64,000 nucleotides of DNA from Flammulina velutipes (GCA_011800155.1 CM022368.1:3286001-3350000), one strand, 5' to 3'; counted from the first letter of the stretch, positions 45,901-57,773 are shown. The notes: generated by a model not told the origin, from the letters alone. Numbers and translations are program-made.

Positions 45901-47057
45901 TTTGTGCGATATGTTGTCCTCAGAGGACTCGCCAGTGTACCGCAAATCGTAGCCGCTCTTGGTTGACTTGGATATTATGATGGGCGAGTACGAGAATTCG
46001 ACAACTTGCCAGTCATTCTATGGGCGAGTTAGTATATATAATGCACACAGTGTCAATATGACGCACGTCCGACAGCTTGTCTCCTTTGTAGTTGTCCCAG
46101 ACCTTCATGTCAGGTCCCTTAGCAGCAGACCCTTCTCCAGAGCCCAGACGAGCCTCAATTTGAGCTGCAAGCATGTCGTGGGTGACTTTTGTTTCCCTGT
46201 CCAATATGGTCTCCAATCTGGGCGCGACGTGATGCTTCAGTAACGTTGACGTGAGTGCCGAAGCAACTTGAGTAGCTTTCTATAGATGAGGTTCAATGGA
46301 TCGGTTCTATTGGGTTAGAACTTCTCGCACCAGCTCGTCTTTGTCCTTCACCGCCAGGAAAGAGGACACCGCAGGCGACATATCGACTTGTTCTGGTTGA
46401 TTACCGCCTGCGTTGAGGGCGTCTGTCCACTCCTTCATGATCTTGCCGGTATGTTTCTCCTTTGTCATGGTCCCCACACGCTTATGCGAAAGGTACAGTT
46501 CTGCGAATTTTGGGAGGGCATCATTGGCAGGTTCCTTCGCCTTTGCTTGTATGTATAACTTGATCGGAACCGCGGCGTTCAGATCTTGGATTTGGGAGAG
46601 GTATTTCGCTAAGTGATTGCAGACGGTCAGGCATCGAAGTTTCGTGCTGTGCGAATTGCGCACCTTTAGAAGCTGAACAGAGGATTGATATCTCGTCCTT
46701 CGCGAAGAGGATGAATGTTGACGGGAATTCATACCCAAGTAGCCATTGCTATTCAAATATACGCGTCAGCGCTCACATTCGTACAGTGCCAGACCGCAAA
46801 GTCTAACGTGAAAAACTCACCTGAAAGCACGTCCCCTTCTTCATAGGCTCATCCTCTGCTCCGGGGTCTCCAGAGGGAAGGAAAAGTGCATCGCATTCCA
46901 CGACCGAAGCGTACTCGTTGTCAGAGCTAGCATCCTAACAGAATGGCGTCAAAATGAGGGAGATCCTGGGTACGCTGTCGAGAATATTTACATTCCAGCC
47001 ATCAATGATACGGCCAAGACGTGATTGAAACAGCCCCTTGTTGAGCTCAACAATCAT
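42965..47057 (-). CDS. SPT16: FACT complex subunit Spt16
   Basis: A large multi-exon gene from 47057 ([17 protein letters not shown]) to 42965. The N-terminal aminopeptidase-P-like lobe has [30 protein letters not shown] and [20 protein letters not shown]. The middle domain has [16 protein letters not shown] and [20 protein letters not shown]. Later comes the histone-binding part, [14 protein letters not shown] and [15 protein letters not shown]. The C-terminus is strongly acidic and Ser-rich, then basic (KKKSNGKSQ). This is the full Spt16 architecture. With Pob3 it forms FACT, which reorganises nucleosomes during transcription and replication. Many short introns; no break was seen. Confidence 0.95.
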
Positions 47058-47216
47058 TTTGGGAGAACGAAAGGCGGTGGTGATGGTCGAGAGTCAAGAT
47101 GCGCGTTCCCCAGCGGAGGCGCGATGTGATGTTACTGTCACGACACGTGAGAAATGTGGCGTTCACAGGTATCCTTACGTTTGTGACAAGAAACCAAGGA
47201 TACCTGGTAGCACATA

Positions 47217-48266
47217 TTACTGATTGTATAAATCCACCACTATAGCCTTTTTGCTGATGGGACACGCAGCATTTACCGAAACATATCTATGGTCTTCGCT
47301 ATCACCCACTGTTGCCCCAAATGCTTCATGGATATGGCCAAACACATGAAGTCTACATGACTTCAGTGCTTTTAACCTCGATGCGAGAGCACCACAGCCA
47401 GCCGACTTCTTTCTCTTTGTAGTATCCAGCGTTCCAAGAGGTGGAGTGTGCGTAATCAAGATCTCAGTGTCTGCTGGTATTGTTGCTACTATGCATTGTT
47501 CACTTCGACGACCTCGTTGCAGATAAAATCGAACGAACCTTCGAAACCTATTTCAGATGAGTATTGGAATGCGCCGGCATACTTGTAGACGGGAGAACAC
47601 TGAGGACAATTGGTGTGGAGACCTCAATCAACCGGAAACCCACATACTGGGGAACCGTAAACCTTCCATTCTTGTCCGAGGGGAAGCTTTATGTTGGTTG
47701 ATTCGTTCTCAAGATAATGCAAACCACCGTTCTTGAGCACATTGCTGCGCAGAAACGCTTTCAATTTGTCCCTATCCTGTATAGATGACATGAGTGAGGA
47801 CGCTGATGGCTACAACGAGATATACTTTCCACTTCTACGTCGGGGGAACATTCTGGATCTAAGATCATCTGAAGAGAACATGAGGGGAGTCTCAATGGTG
47901 ATTCTGGGGCTCACATCGTGGTTTCCCGCCACAACACTGTCGTCCGAATCAATGTGAGTTGCTAGATTCAACCAAAGGGATTGCAGAATCTTACAGCTTT
48001 ACATGGTGGGGCAAGGAGACAAGCCATGATATTGCGCTGTATACTTCGTCTGAGGAACCATGACGAGTCAAGTCACCAGCGTGAATGAGAACATCGCCTT
48101 CAGGTATCGGATACTCTCGTGAATGTGTATCTGATATGCAGACAAAACGCGTCCAATTGGGACCGGGATGGATATTCAAACAGCCAAGATCAGTGTATAA
48201 AGCAGAGGTCGAAGTGATAGCATTCATGAAAGCGAAAAGCAAAGCCGGAATTTGATGACTCAGCAT
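47217..48266 (-). CDS. MPPED-like metallophosphoesterase
   Basis: The start at 48266 is the first ATG (MLSHQIPALLFAFMNA); an upstream in-frame TTG is ignored. The motifs FVCISDTHSREY, DVLIHAGDLT, VVAGNHD, ILITHTPP and LHVFGHIHEAFG give the complete calcineurin-like metal site. Sequence order and the GDVLIHAGDLT form point to the MPPED1/2 (239FB) phosphoesterase group, which acts on phosphodiesters with physiological substrates still unclear. Several introns split the gene. An N-terminal hydrophobic stretch could be a weak signal anchor. Confidence 0.8.
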
Positions 48267-48401
48267 TCTCGTTTCCAATCCAATAAAATCGGCGACAACA
48301 TTACTTATGCCAATGGGAGGGAAGTTTGTGTTTCCTCGTCCGATTGGACATTAAGTGTTGGACTAGGAGCAAAATGATCCTTTAGGCATTACCGACGGAA
48401 A

Positions 48402-48483
48402 GGCACTACCAGGGATCGAACCTGGGTCGTGGGAAGTCGAATAGAAATCAGAATCCCATGTGCTGCCGCTACACCATAGCGCC
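48402..48483 (-). tRNA. tRNA-Gln (anticodon CUG) with a 12-nt intron
   Basis: The minus strand folds as a tRNA: acceptor GGCGCTA with TAGTGCC, anticodon stem TGGGA with TCCCA, and T arm CCAGG-TTCGATC-CCTGG. The loop starts TTCTGA, placing anticodon CTG; a 12-nt intron sits in the canonical place one base 3' of the anticodon. A TTTT Pol III terminator lies about 27 nt downstream (48371-48374). No CCA is encoded, as usual in eukaryotes. Confidence 0.92.
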
Positions 48484-48539
48484 TTCACGAACTTGGCTTC
48501 CTTCGGTATGTGAGTCTACATTGTGCATATTTTCTGAGA

Positions 48540-48580
48540 GATTATCACGTGATCGTTCCGCCTGGAGTATATAAAGCTCG
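48540..48580 (+). promoter_or_regulatory. E-box and TATA box upstream of MYND gene 1
   Basis: CACGTG lies at 48546-48551 inside an 11-mer CACGTGATCGT that recurs at 49717 in front of MYND gene 2. TATATAAAG follows at about 48567-48575. The spacing to the ATGs is similar (108 and 92 bp). Confidence 0.55.
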
Positions 48581-48653
48581 AGCGTGGTATGCCACTGCTA
48601 CTATCACCTCTCAGCCTCTTTCAATCACCGTACCTTCAACGCTCGGACCCATT

Positions 48654-49517
48654 ATGGACGCATCCCCACTCAAAGTGGTCTTTGATGAACTCAACAAGTT
48701 CGTTACGCTCAACCTAACGTGCATGACCTGCGACCGCCCTCCGCGCGAAGGTGAAAAGGAGTTCCCGCTTTGTTCCGCCTGTAAATGGGTTAGGTACTGC
48801 AGGTAAGTAATATCTCTACGGTTCTCGCTGCGCGTCTCATTGAACACCTTCTCCAGTAAGGAATGTCAAAGGTAGCCTGATTTCTTTCATACTTTGCCTT
48901 CAATCTCTCATATCGATCTTCTAGACGACACTGGAAGGAGCACAAACCAAAGTGCAAGATGACACAGGCCTCCCACAAAGAGCTGAAAGCAGAAGAAGAA
49001 CGTTGTCTTCTTTATAGTCCACTCGCACTCAAATCCTGGTACGAGAATCGTTTCAAAGCTGTGGAATACACGGTGCGTACGCATTCCTTCTAATATATTT
49101 ATTTTACTTATCTCACCTAAAAAGGCATTTCACGCACTTCAAGTCCATAAAGGCGCTCAGTCCATGTTTCCTCACGATAAGTTTGCGGCCGGCTTTATAT
49201 TGCGCCACGATCAAAAGGCTCCCGGCGACGACTCGAAGAGCGAGATTAAGATTTATAAGTTCGCCCCCATTCCCCGTGCAATGATTGACCCCATAGTCAT
49301 TCCAGTAAGTGAACCATTGAAAGTGGCGGTTCAGAGATTGACCAGACTATAGGATGTCTACTGGACTGACGCGGCGAATCTCAACAAGATGATCATATGG
49401 ATAACTGACGTCGAGCGCTTCCGGTCCGGCTATGTGTATTTGTGTCCCACGCCTCCAAAGGATAGCATGAAAGCCGATAGAGATTGGAAACAGCGTGCTA
49501 TGTTGGCTCTTGCATAG
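48654..49517 (+). CDS. MYND zinc-finger protein 1
   Basis: Exons 48654-48802, 48857-48871, 48925-49072, 49125-49304 and 49353-49517 give 218 residues. The MYND finger has CMTCDRPPREGEKEFPLCSA, then CKWVRYCSKECQRRHWKEHK and a final Cys, with all expected Cys/His ligands. Exon 2 is a 15-nt microexon coding KECQ within the finger. MYND fingers bind proline-rich peptides, so it is probably a protein-protein adaptor. The C-terminal part (FHALQVHKGAQSMFPHDKFA) is shared with the next gene but otherwise unknown. Confidence 0.82.
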
Positions 49518-49808
49518 ACAAAGAACAGGTTCAAGCTATTAAACGGAATCGAAAGGAATTCGAATTTATCGTACATCTCTAATCAATCTATGGTATCGTT
49601 GTTTCTACACAAAGTATGAAAGGACTATCAGACCGTGCTCAAGCTGTTCTTTATCCTCCCTTTCATCTACTTAACTCTTCTTGAACTTTCGATCAATCGC
49701 CCTCTCGAAATAGCACCACGTGATCGTGATTAGCGGAATCTGAATTGCGCGTCTCACTCTCACTAACACTCTCACATCCACCGCTGGACTGTCAACACTT
49801 TTCACAAC

Positions 49809-50896
49809 ATGGAGACCTCAACAGAGAACATTGAAAGCCTAGGAGAACTCCATACGATGACCGTACGTAAAGCCCATCAGTCGTCTGCCTCCCGCCTCCG
49901 AGTCAATGTCCGCATTCACAGCTCGATCCATCGTCCGTTCCCAAAGACTCCGTTATCATCATGGACGGTTCCGGAAGACCCAAGATCTTACCGAAAGCAA
50001 GAGTCTTTGGTGCAATCCCCAACCGTGGCGGACTCGTTCAAATGTGTACTGGCTGCAGTCGCCCTCCGCGCGACAACGAAAAGGAGTTCTCTCTCTGCTC
50101 CAACTGTAAATGGGGTAGATACTGTAGGTACGTCAGACTCTACATTCTTCATACTTATAGCTGATTGAATGTCATCAGTAAGGAATGCCAGAAGTAGGTT
50201 TCTTTCAACGTTCTTGTCGCCCTTCTGGCCGCGCCTCTTATTCGGATCCCAGGCAACACTGGAAGCAACATAAACCGGAATGTCAAGAAAGAAAGGCGGC
50301 GAACGAACGTATGAAAGCCCTGGAAGCACAATGCATACGCGAAGGACGTCCATTTTACAGTCCCTACACATTCAAAGCCTGGTACCGTCAACATTTCAAC
50401 GCCGTTGAATATGCGGTTCGTTTCCCTTCCCTTTCAATGACGTATTTCTGAAAGAGCACATCTGAATTAGGCATTCCACGTCCTCGAAGTCTACAAAGGC
50501 GCCCAATCTACATATCCTCCCGACAAGTTCGCGGCCTGCTTTATACTCGTCCGGGACGAAAAGTCTCCCAACGACGAGAGCAAGATACAGTTCGATAGGA
50601 TCCACCCCATCCCGCGAGAACTGGCCACCAAGATGATTCCTGTAGGCCAGCCGTTTGAACGCGATGTTTCCCGGGCTAACTGAGGTCTCTAGGACAGCTT
50701 ATGGGTCCGCGCGATTCAAGTTAACATGATGGTCCTATGGATGATGGACTCCGACATGGAGAGGATGGAATCTGGTCTTGTGGAACTGCACGCCACACCG
50801 TCGAAGGATATCAAATTCGATGAACACTGGAAGCTTCAGACTATGATGGCTCTTGCGTCACCAGATAAGGTAGACGAGGCGTTGAACCGAAAATGA
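49809..50896 (+). CDS. MYND zinc-finger protein 2
   Basis: Exons 49809-49862, 49922-50127, 50179-50193, 50253-50415, 50471-50641 and 50693-50896 give 270 residues. It is a tandem paralogue of gene 1: CTGCSRPPRDNEKEFSLCSN, then CKWGRYCSKECQKQHWKQHK, and the same FHVLEVYKGAQSTYPPDKFA block. The 15-nt microexon inside the finger is conserved. The extra 5' exon adds about 50 residues. Its promoter repeats the CACGTGATCGT element at 49717-49727. Confidence 0.82.
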
Positions 50897-51260
50897 ATGA
50901 GATTCTCTCACGTTGTATGTATCTCTCCGTCAATTTCATTCTTACGTTGACACCATTGCCGCGCCGAGTACGAAAGAACGCACAGTTCTTGTCCCGTCTC
51001 TCCTTTGACTTGCTCCTTGCGAACATTGTATCCTTGGCAAATCTATGTTCTTTCACGTTCTTTGTCGACCTTTGTTTCTTGAATGATTGTCATTTTTCGA
51101 TTGCAGACTCTAGGAGGTTCGATGTTCAGGGCTTCTCCATCCGGATGAAAGACAGCATTCTATAAAAGCAATTCGCGACGCCACTGGAGGCCTTCACATA
51201 TTATCTTATCGCTCCCAAGTCAAAGGCCGGATCCTTCAACCCTCCCTCCCTTTTTCAACC

Positions 51261-51901
51261 ATGGTCTCCAGTCGTCCCATCCCAGAAAACCAGCTGTCAT
51301 CCTACGTGGTAAAGAATGCCAACCTGAGATGGGGCACGGCTTTGGAAATCACCCCATCTCAGGTAAAGATCCCGGCGACCCAGTCATTCATTGACTCCTG
51401 GAAAGACGCGCACATTTACCATGAGAAGCTGCCAGTGACCTTAGGCTCTGATATGGAGCCACCGAAGAGAGCTCCAGAACCCATCGCGACATTGCCACTG
51501 GTCGCGGAGAGCACTACGCGTAATCAAGAGCCACCACTCGCCGGGTCGAACTTGCAGTCCATAACCGAGACGCCAAAGACAAACAGGCACGACAACACAC
51601 CAGTCCCAGTACGTCCTCCATAGTTGTGATATCACGAATTGACTGGGACCTCCAGAACTACCTTCTTTTTGCCCTCATTTTCTGCTGTGGGGGATTTTGG
51701 GCGATGATTTATAGGGATGCAATCCACTATGTATGGGTAAGTCCTCTTATTTACTGATGTCGGCGACTGCCTGGCTTATCTACCTTGCAGAAGAGGTCCG
51801 AAGAAACCGTAGGATTTCAATTGGGGGCAGCCAAGTTTTTTTATTCATCGGATGCGGAGGGGATTGCCATGAGCAGGCTCTTTCCATGGTTGACTAAGTA
51901 A
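51261..51901 (+). CDS. Single-pass membrane protein, unknown
   Basis: Exons 51261-51608, 51656-51736 and 51791-51901 join in phase to 179 residues. The N-terminal two thirds are hydrophilic and Pro-rich. Exon 2 encodes nearly the whole membrane helix (YLLFALIFCCGGFWAMIY). A short tail ends MSRLFPWLTK. No signal peptide precedes it, so it resembles a C-terminally anchored protein. I do not recognise a family. All three splice sites are canonical and the composition changes sharply at the stop. Confidence 0.6.
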
Positions 51902-52408
51902 TGGGAGACTTTGTATTTGATACCTTGTACTTTTATCTGTATGCCTCGCTCTCAGAATCATTGTGCGCTTACCACGTTTTATTCAAGGACGAGCTCGAGA
52001 GGGTAAACAATACGGTAGATACCGCAAAACACAGCTCATAGAAAATGGCACCTTGCCTTGCAATTGCCACAAGGATACTCTGTCGTCGTCTCCTCCTTCT
52101 TCGAATTTTCGCTTTGACCAGTCGTTACATAATTCACCTCACAATGAAGACCAGACCTTTCCCCTACAAAGTGTTGCAATCCACAATAATGTTACCCCAA
52201 GTCCTGGTGAGTTTTTGAGCATTCCTGGCTAGTGGTTGAAGAGTCCAATAATTTCAGAGACGATAATAAACATTCAAGAATAATCTGGGGCGGGATTCGG
52301 CAACCATCGCGAATAACTGTCAACTCGTCAGTGAACCGACGCTGAGCAAAAAAGAAAGAACGAACAACTATGAAATATGACATGACATGCGAGGCCAAAG
52401 CCCCAGTA
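51902..52408. other. Gene-free interval between two gene ends
   Basis: About 500 bp lie between the 3' ends of the membrane protein gene and the HCNGP-like gene. A 89-codon plus frame at 51963-52232 begins only with TTG and has no protein-like features. Nothing else was seen. Confidence 0.4.
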
Positions 52409-53449
52409 CTACCATCTCCCTTTCTTTTGACTTCCCTGCGGATAGTGGTGGCTTCCATAAGGATTGTACCGCGTTCCATCCTTCTGTGGTTCCTTCGCCT
52501 TCGCCTTTGAGCTCGTAAAGTCAATCGTCCTCTTTCCATTCCCCTTACCCGAGCTCTGCTGCTCATACCGCGTCTTCTGCACTTCGGCTTCAAGTACAAA
52601 ATCTCAATTCCAGCCCAGACGATCAAGAAGATTAGACAGACGCACCGATTTTATCCGCGTACCATTCCGGGTTGAGATCATCGGGGTTCCATAGGTCCTT
52701 GGGGAAGTTGGTCGCCCGTTCGTCCACGTCGACGAATTCTACGAGTTTGGCGTAGAGATGGGGATTGCGGAATGAGCGATTTGACATGAGAGAGTCGTTG
52801 AAGTGGCGGGGGTTGTCCGGGTCGCTTTTTAGGGCTTGGAACTGTGCTAGTTTTGCCTACAGGGATTTAGAAAAAATGAGTTTTAGAGTGTAATAAGAAC
52901 GCACTTGAAGGGCGGGGTCACAGGGTGTCGTGGGGGCTGGCGGGATGCCCCAGTCATCGACGCCTGGCAGAGGTGGAGGACGCAGCAGTTTCCTGATGTG
53001 GAATAGTTCGTCTTCTTGGGGCGGCGTGGCGGACCCCGTCATTGGCTCGCTGCTCGTCGACGCAACCGGCGGCTCTCGGATAAGCGGTTCAACGATGTCC
53101 TCAGACACGTGAGCCCGTGTGGTACGGCTTTTTCGTGGCCCGCGCTTGATGATGACTTGTGGCTTTTTGCGGGCTATGAGCGGGATGGGATGAGCACAGT
53201 TGGATTTAATGCAAAGACGGTGGAAACGCACGTTCTGAATTGTTCGCGTTCGTCTTCAGTGGTACATCCTAACCGTAACAGAAATATTGCCAGCGACGAG
53301 GGAAACAGCCAAGCAAGGGGGGCGATGGAGATTCTCACATTTGACATTGGCTCTTTCATTTGCTCGTCTTCAGAGTCGTCGGCGTACGCGACAAGGCCTA
53401 CAGAAATCAGAGCTGCCCTATCTGCTTATCGATATAACGCACCTTTCAT
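52409..53449 (-). CDS. HCNGP/SAP30BP-like protein
   Basis: The start at 53449 gives MK, a 46-bp intron, then [13 protein letters not shown], the typical acidic opening. The core holds [18 protein letters not shown], then [37 protein letters not shown] and [19 protein letters not shown], the signature of the HCNGP domain. The tail ([15 protein letters not shown]) ends QKKGRW. Human SAP30BP acts in transcriptional repression and pre-mRNA splicing; yeast-like fungi often lack it. A long intron (about 165 bp, near 53180-53345) follows the second exon, unusual here where introns average about 50 bp. Confidence 0.85.
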
Positions 53450-53622
53450 GGATGTTCAGGACGACGAGAATGACCGTAAAACAGGTGGTGGTGGTTGGAG
53501 ATCAAGTTCGGCGTTTGCCATCACATTTGCTTTCTTCTGTGTCTTTGTAAATTCGACGGTATGTAGTGTACTGTGTATGTGTAAATGACTTATTATGTAG
53601 TGTAGATATTCAATAGGATGCA

Positions 53623-55507
53623 TCACGCCCAGCCTTCCTCGTCAATGTCTTCTCCCTCAACGGGCCCTCTCAATTTCATCGTCAATCGTCCCCTCGAGGC
53701 GCCATCCAACCTCAACTTCCACGACGCCAAAATACGCTCCTTCACAATGAACCTGAATGGCGCCAAACAGAAAACCTGCAGACCTTCCTCCCCCTCCCCC
53801 TCCGGCTTCGGCTTGTCCTTCTCGGCCTCTCTCCTCATGCGATCCGCAAGGTGAGGCTGAGCTTCTTCCTCCAACCAAAACGGATCATCGAGTGGAATCT
53901 CAGGACACCCCGTAGCATCGTACCGTGTCGTCACGAACACGCTCAAGTCCAGTTCCTGGTGCATCCTTCGTAGTTCTTTCCAAAATGCAACAATTAGAGA
54001 CACAGAATCGTCGGTGTCAGCAGGCGGAAACGGTATAGCGTCTTGCGGGATAGGAATGAAGATGCAGACCACGCTGGTTCCCAGGGTATCGTCTGGTGGC
54101 GCCAGCAACGACTTTTTAGACGCCCAGTAGTCATGTCCAATGTCGCCGATTGGTGTATAAGGAGAGACCGGCGGCGATGGAGGGAACGGGTAAAAGCAGG
54201 GAGGCAAATCTGAGGGAGGAGGAAGGACTGAAGGCGTTTCGAAGAATCTGACACCTATGGCCTTCTCGCTGGCCAAGTGTGCATGCGGCTGGGACGTTCA
54301 TGAGTTTTACGAGAAGATGTGCCAAGAGTAAGCTTACATGAGGGATAAAGTCGCGTATCGAGTCGCGTCTGGGCTGCAGTGGCGCGGCTTCACCCTGGGG
54401 AGAATGCTCAACCTCATGGGAGGTGTTAGACAAGCAGCCGTGCCACTCTGAGATGGGGTCTCCTTCATATTCCCCGTCCTCGGTGTCTATTTTCTTTCGC
54501 TTTCGAGGAGGAGGAGACGGCAGTCTCGTGAATTCGTCGGCGTCAAGGATCTGGCTTTCTTCGTCTGTTTCTGCGTCACGACCAAGTCCAACGGGCAGTA
54601 ATGCCGAGATGGGTTTCAACGGTGACTTGGACTTGAAGCGGGATGGTGCCACTTTCGCGGGCGTGCGGGGGAGAGTTGGAACGGCGTCTTCGCAAGGGAG
54701 CTCTTTCGTTTGGCTGTCCGTCGGGGAGGGGAGGTAAGAGGAACCTTCTTCCAGGAGCGAGTCCTCCACGACTTCATCGTTGTCGTTGTCATCCGCGCTG
54801 AAAGAAAGCTTAACGTGAGGCCGTTTCTGAGAAGGCGGCGACGCTGGGTAGTCGGACGTGAAAGGACGTGCCGCAGTGGTGGGAGATACGTCGGGCGAGG
54901 GCGTGAGCCTGGTCAAGAGTACTTGAGCTTCGTCCGTCGAAGATTGGGACATAACGACAGAGTCCTGGATAAAAAGGGCTGACGAGCCATATTTATTGGG
55001 TCCGCTCAAAACCGATGAAAGGAGATTGTTGTCTAGGTCTGAATCATCGTCACTATCAATGGCATCGTCACCGTCCAGACAAAAGGCCGTGTCCGCTTCC
55101 TCGCTCGGGTCGTCGCCGCTTTGATCACGCGACTCCTCGCCCCCGTGTGAGGCAGAGAAGTCCAATAGCACACGTGAGCGCGTAGCTTCGTCTTCCGATT
55201 CATCTTCCTCTTCGTCCTCGTTAACCATGAATCCCGTGTCCGCCTCTCCAGAATCCTCCCAGGCCAAGCTATCGTTGTGTGCAGCAGTTGGAGACTCGAT
55301 AGTATTCCACCAAAATGCCCCTTGGCTCGGCACCCAGTCTTCTAGGTCGTGTAAGTCAACGGGCCGTTCATCATCGACCTCGATTTCCTGTAGTCTGAGA
55401 GTTGTCCAGCCATCTGAAGAGACCAAAGCGCGCGCGGCTGCTAGTATTGTATGTGTTTCGTCCTCTTCGGTGTTCGAGTAAGAATAATGGTGAACAACAA
55501 GCGCCAT
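53623..55507 (-). CDS. Acidic Ser-rich hypothetical protein
   Basis: Exon 1 runs from 55507 (MALVVHHYSYSNTEEDET) for about 390 codons and joins, through a roughly 75-bp intron near 54260-54335, to KAIGVRFFETPSVLPPPS, ending at 53623. The first part is rich in Asp/Glu/Ser with TP and SP sites and a basic PPPRKRKKID patch that could direct nuclear import. The C-terminal 215 residues look folded (LIVAFWKELRRMHQELDLSV, then FRFIVKERILASWKLRL). I do not recognise it. It is in tandem with the HCNGP-like gene, 173 bp apart. Confidence 0.65.
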
Positions 55508-55632
55508 TTGTATAAACTCGCTTGAGCATCGTGGTTTAAGTTTGAGATGCGATTCACGTGACAGTCACATCACCTGCTGTGTGGCGCACTCGCTGGATTG
55601 AGGATACGTGACAGAATACACACAAGATTAAG

Positions 55633-57403
55633 TTACATTGGGTCCCATAGAAGGTCATTAAGACCAACATTTACATCTTTCGCTAACGCTAAAGCAACCT
55701 CATAAGAAATTCCACACTTGAACATCGGTGGCCCGTCAATCTTATCAGAGGCGGAAGTCTGGTAGAGGAGCTGAGCAGTTGTCAAATTCATGATCTGTAT
55801 CTTGTTCAGAAATACAAATCGCAAAGATTCCAAAGCAACTAACCGTAGAATAGACTCCAACTCTAGTCAACTCCGTGTCCGTGTATTCCCCCGGAACATT
55901 AAAGTTGATTTTCATAAAAGCCCTCGAGTCCTCGTCGTTATCGTTATCCTCCAGCAGTGCACCGAGAATTGCCAACATGCGATCCATTGGGAAGATGGCA
56001 GGGCCAAGGTATTTCTGCGGAACCTACGGCAGGATGAGCCAACCACGACAGGCGAATGCGTCCCAAAAACATACTTTGACTGGTCCACTCTTGGGCTTCG
56101 CCTTTACCGGACGCGCCATTTTTCTCCGCTTACGCTTCTTCTCGTCGACACCCCTCCCAAACATTCTGAGGTCGGATTTGGCGGGATTCATGGAAGCAAG
56201 ATAGGACGCGAGCAACACAAACTTGGACATCCTCGTCAAATCCTTGTATTGGTCATTGATCGCACGGCGAGTAGAAGCTACTCCCAATTGTCTGTTTGCG
56301 CCCGTCTTGGGTTGAGAGGTAATATCGTAGCCCGGGAATATGTGAGGAAGAGCTTCCTCCGTCGGTTTATTGGAGTTTGCCCAAGCCGTCGCGTCTGTAG
56401 CCCGAGGATAAAGCTGTTCCAGCGCCGCAGTGAATGTGGGCTTGAAATAGCCGAGTAGGCGCATGATAACATCTTCTTGTGGGGCGCTGAACTCGATATC
56501 CATCCCGTCATCTTTGATACGCCTTGCATGGTCATCAAGTATCGGTTGGATGTAGCCTGGCCATCTCGATGCAGCAATATAGGAAAGTTCGTCGGGATCA
56601 TTGGTGAATGGAACGCAGATGTCGTAGAGAATCCCTGCGAACTTTTCATATGCGGATGAGAGAACAGGATGATATGCGTTGGGCTCGTTTTCTCGCTGGC
56701 ATTTTGAGAAACTGGATGTCATATGGTGCAGTACGGCTGGGCTACGTTATTACGATACCACCGCTTGTGAAGAGAATACTCACTTTGTTTTACGGGCACG
56801 GGAATATCGACGTAGTACGGATCCTGCGCAGCGCCCAGAGGTGGCCGCATATCACTCCAGCTCGCCGCTGACACAAACATTACGGTCACGTCAACGCGAG
56901 TCTAACAAAGTCAGAAAAGAATACGCCTGGGTCATTGCAGCACGTACAAGCTCAGCGAGACGCGTCAAAGGTACGACAATCTCCGGCAGCCTCTCCTTCA
57001 GGCGTTCGGCTTGCTCGATGGCGATGACTAGACGCGTTGGTCCTCCTCCACTGACCAGAGATGCATGAACGGCCTTGATCCCGTGGATGAACGCGTCCAA
57101 CGATTCATTGTAACGCGCAAAGTTCGAAGTTCCAGGCCAATTGGCGCATCCCGCATCCCATCTGGGAGTCCACGCGGCCAAGCCATTCAATACAGCGTCG
57201 TAGAACAGTTTTGAAGTGAAGCAAGTGACTGCGTTGATATTCACAAAACGGACGTCGTCGGAGAGCGATGAGAGAATAGATGCTACGGCTTTTGCAGTAG
57301 TTCGCGGTCCGACTGGGTCCGTAATGAAAATGAACGGAGGAGGGGACGACGATAGTAGAAAGGCAAGTTCACCCAATGGCGTGTCTAGAGGTTTTGGTGG
57401 CAT
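55633..57403 (-). CDS. ORC5: Origin recognition complex subunit 5
   Basis: Start at 57403 (MPPKPLDTPLGELAFLL), stop at 55633, several exons. The AAA+ part has FVNINAVTCFTSKLFYDAVL, the sensor-like RLVIAIEQAERLKERLPEIV and VPLTRLAELV, then VTVMFVSAASWSDMRPPLGA. FAGILYDICVPFTNDPDELS and the C-terminal part (RMSKFVLLASYLASMNPAKSD, split here; basic patch KKRKRRK) are typical of Orc5. The Walker A position reads DPVGPRTTAKAV and lacks GK[ST]. Orc5 is part of the six-subunit complex that marks replication origins and loads MCM helicase. Confidence 0.9.
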
Positions 57404-57773
57404 GAAGGCGAGTTGTACCCGGACCGGAGTTCCGAGTCTAACTACTTTTTCGTCTTCCCTTCACAAGTTCGTTATCCTTGGTCTTTCATCCCGATATTCG
57501 GTGACCGGGCAACTGTCGTTCTATGTTCTATACTAGCCTCGTTTTGGATGCTCCGTATGTCTTGGCCCTTCCTAGTCCAATTGACAGTCCATCCGTTGTT
57601 TGAGCCTAGTTTTCGGAGTTCCTGACATGATGGGCGGTGGAAGCGCAGGGCTACACAAATGCTTACAGCCGGAAGCATAATCTGCCTGACATCTGTGGGG
57701 ACTACTGTACACGGCTCTGCTCGTTTCCTCACCCCCACCATCACACCCGCCTTTCTTCGACCTCCCCTCCGAA
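57404..57773. promoter_or_regulatory. Divergent promoter ORC5 / ICMT-like gene
   Basis: 370 bp separate the two starts. The last 60 bp before 57774 are rich in CCCCACC and CACCC pyrimidine tracts. No gene is supported here; short frames cross the interval without protein features. Confidence 0.4.

Noticed and set aside
51963..52232. 89-codon plus frame downstream of the one-pass membrane protein
   Set aside because: It starts only at TTG, follows a proper stop at 51901, and has no domain or splice link to the gene.
53657..53878. Glycine-rich minus frame within the acidic protein gene
   Set aside because: Its repeats of Gly and Arg come from reading GA-rich codons of the real exon in another frame.
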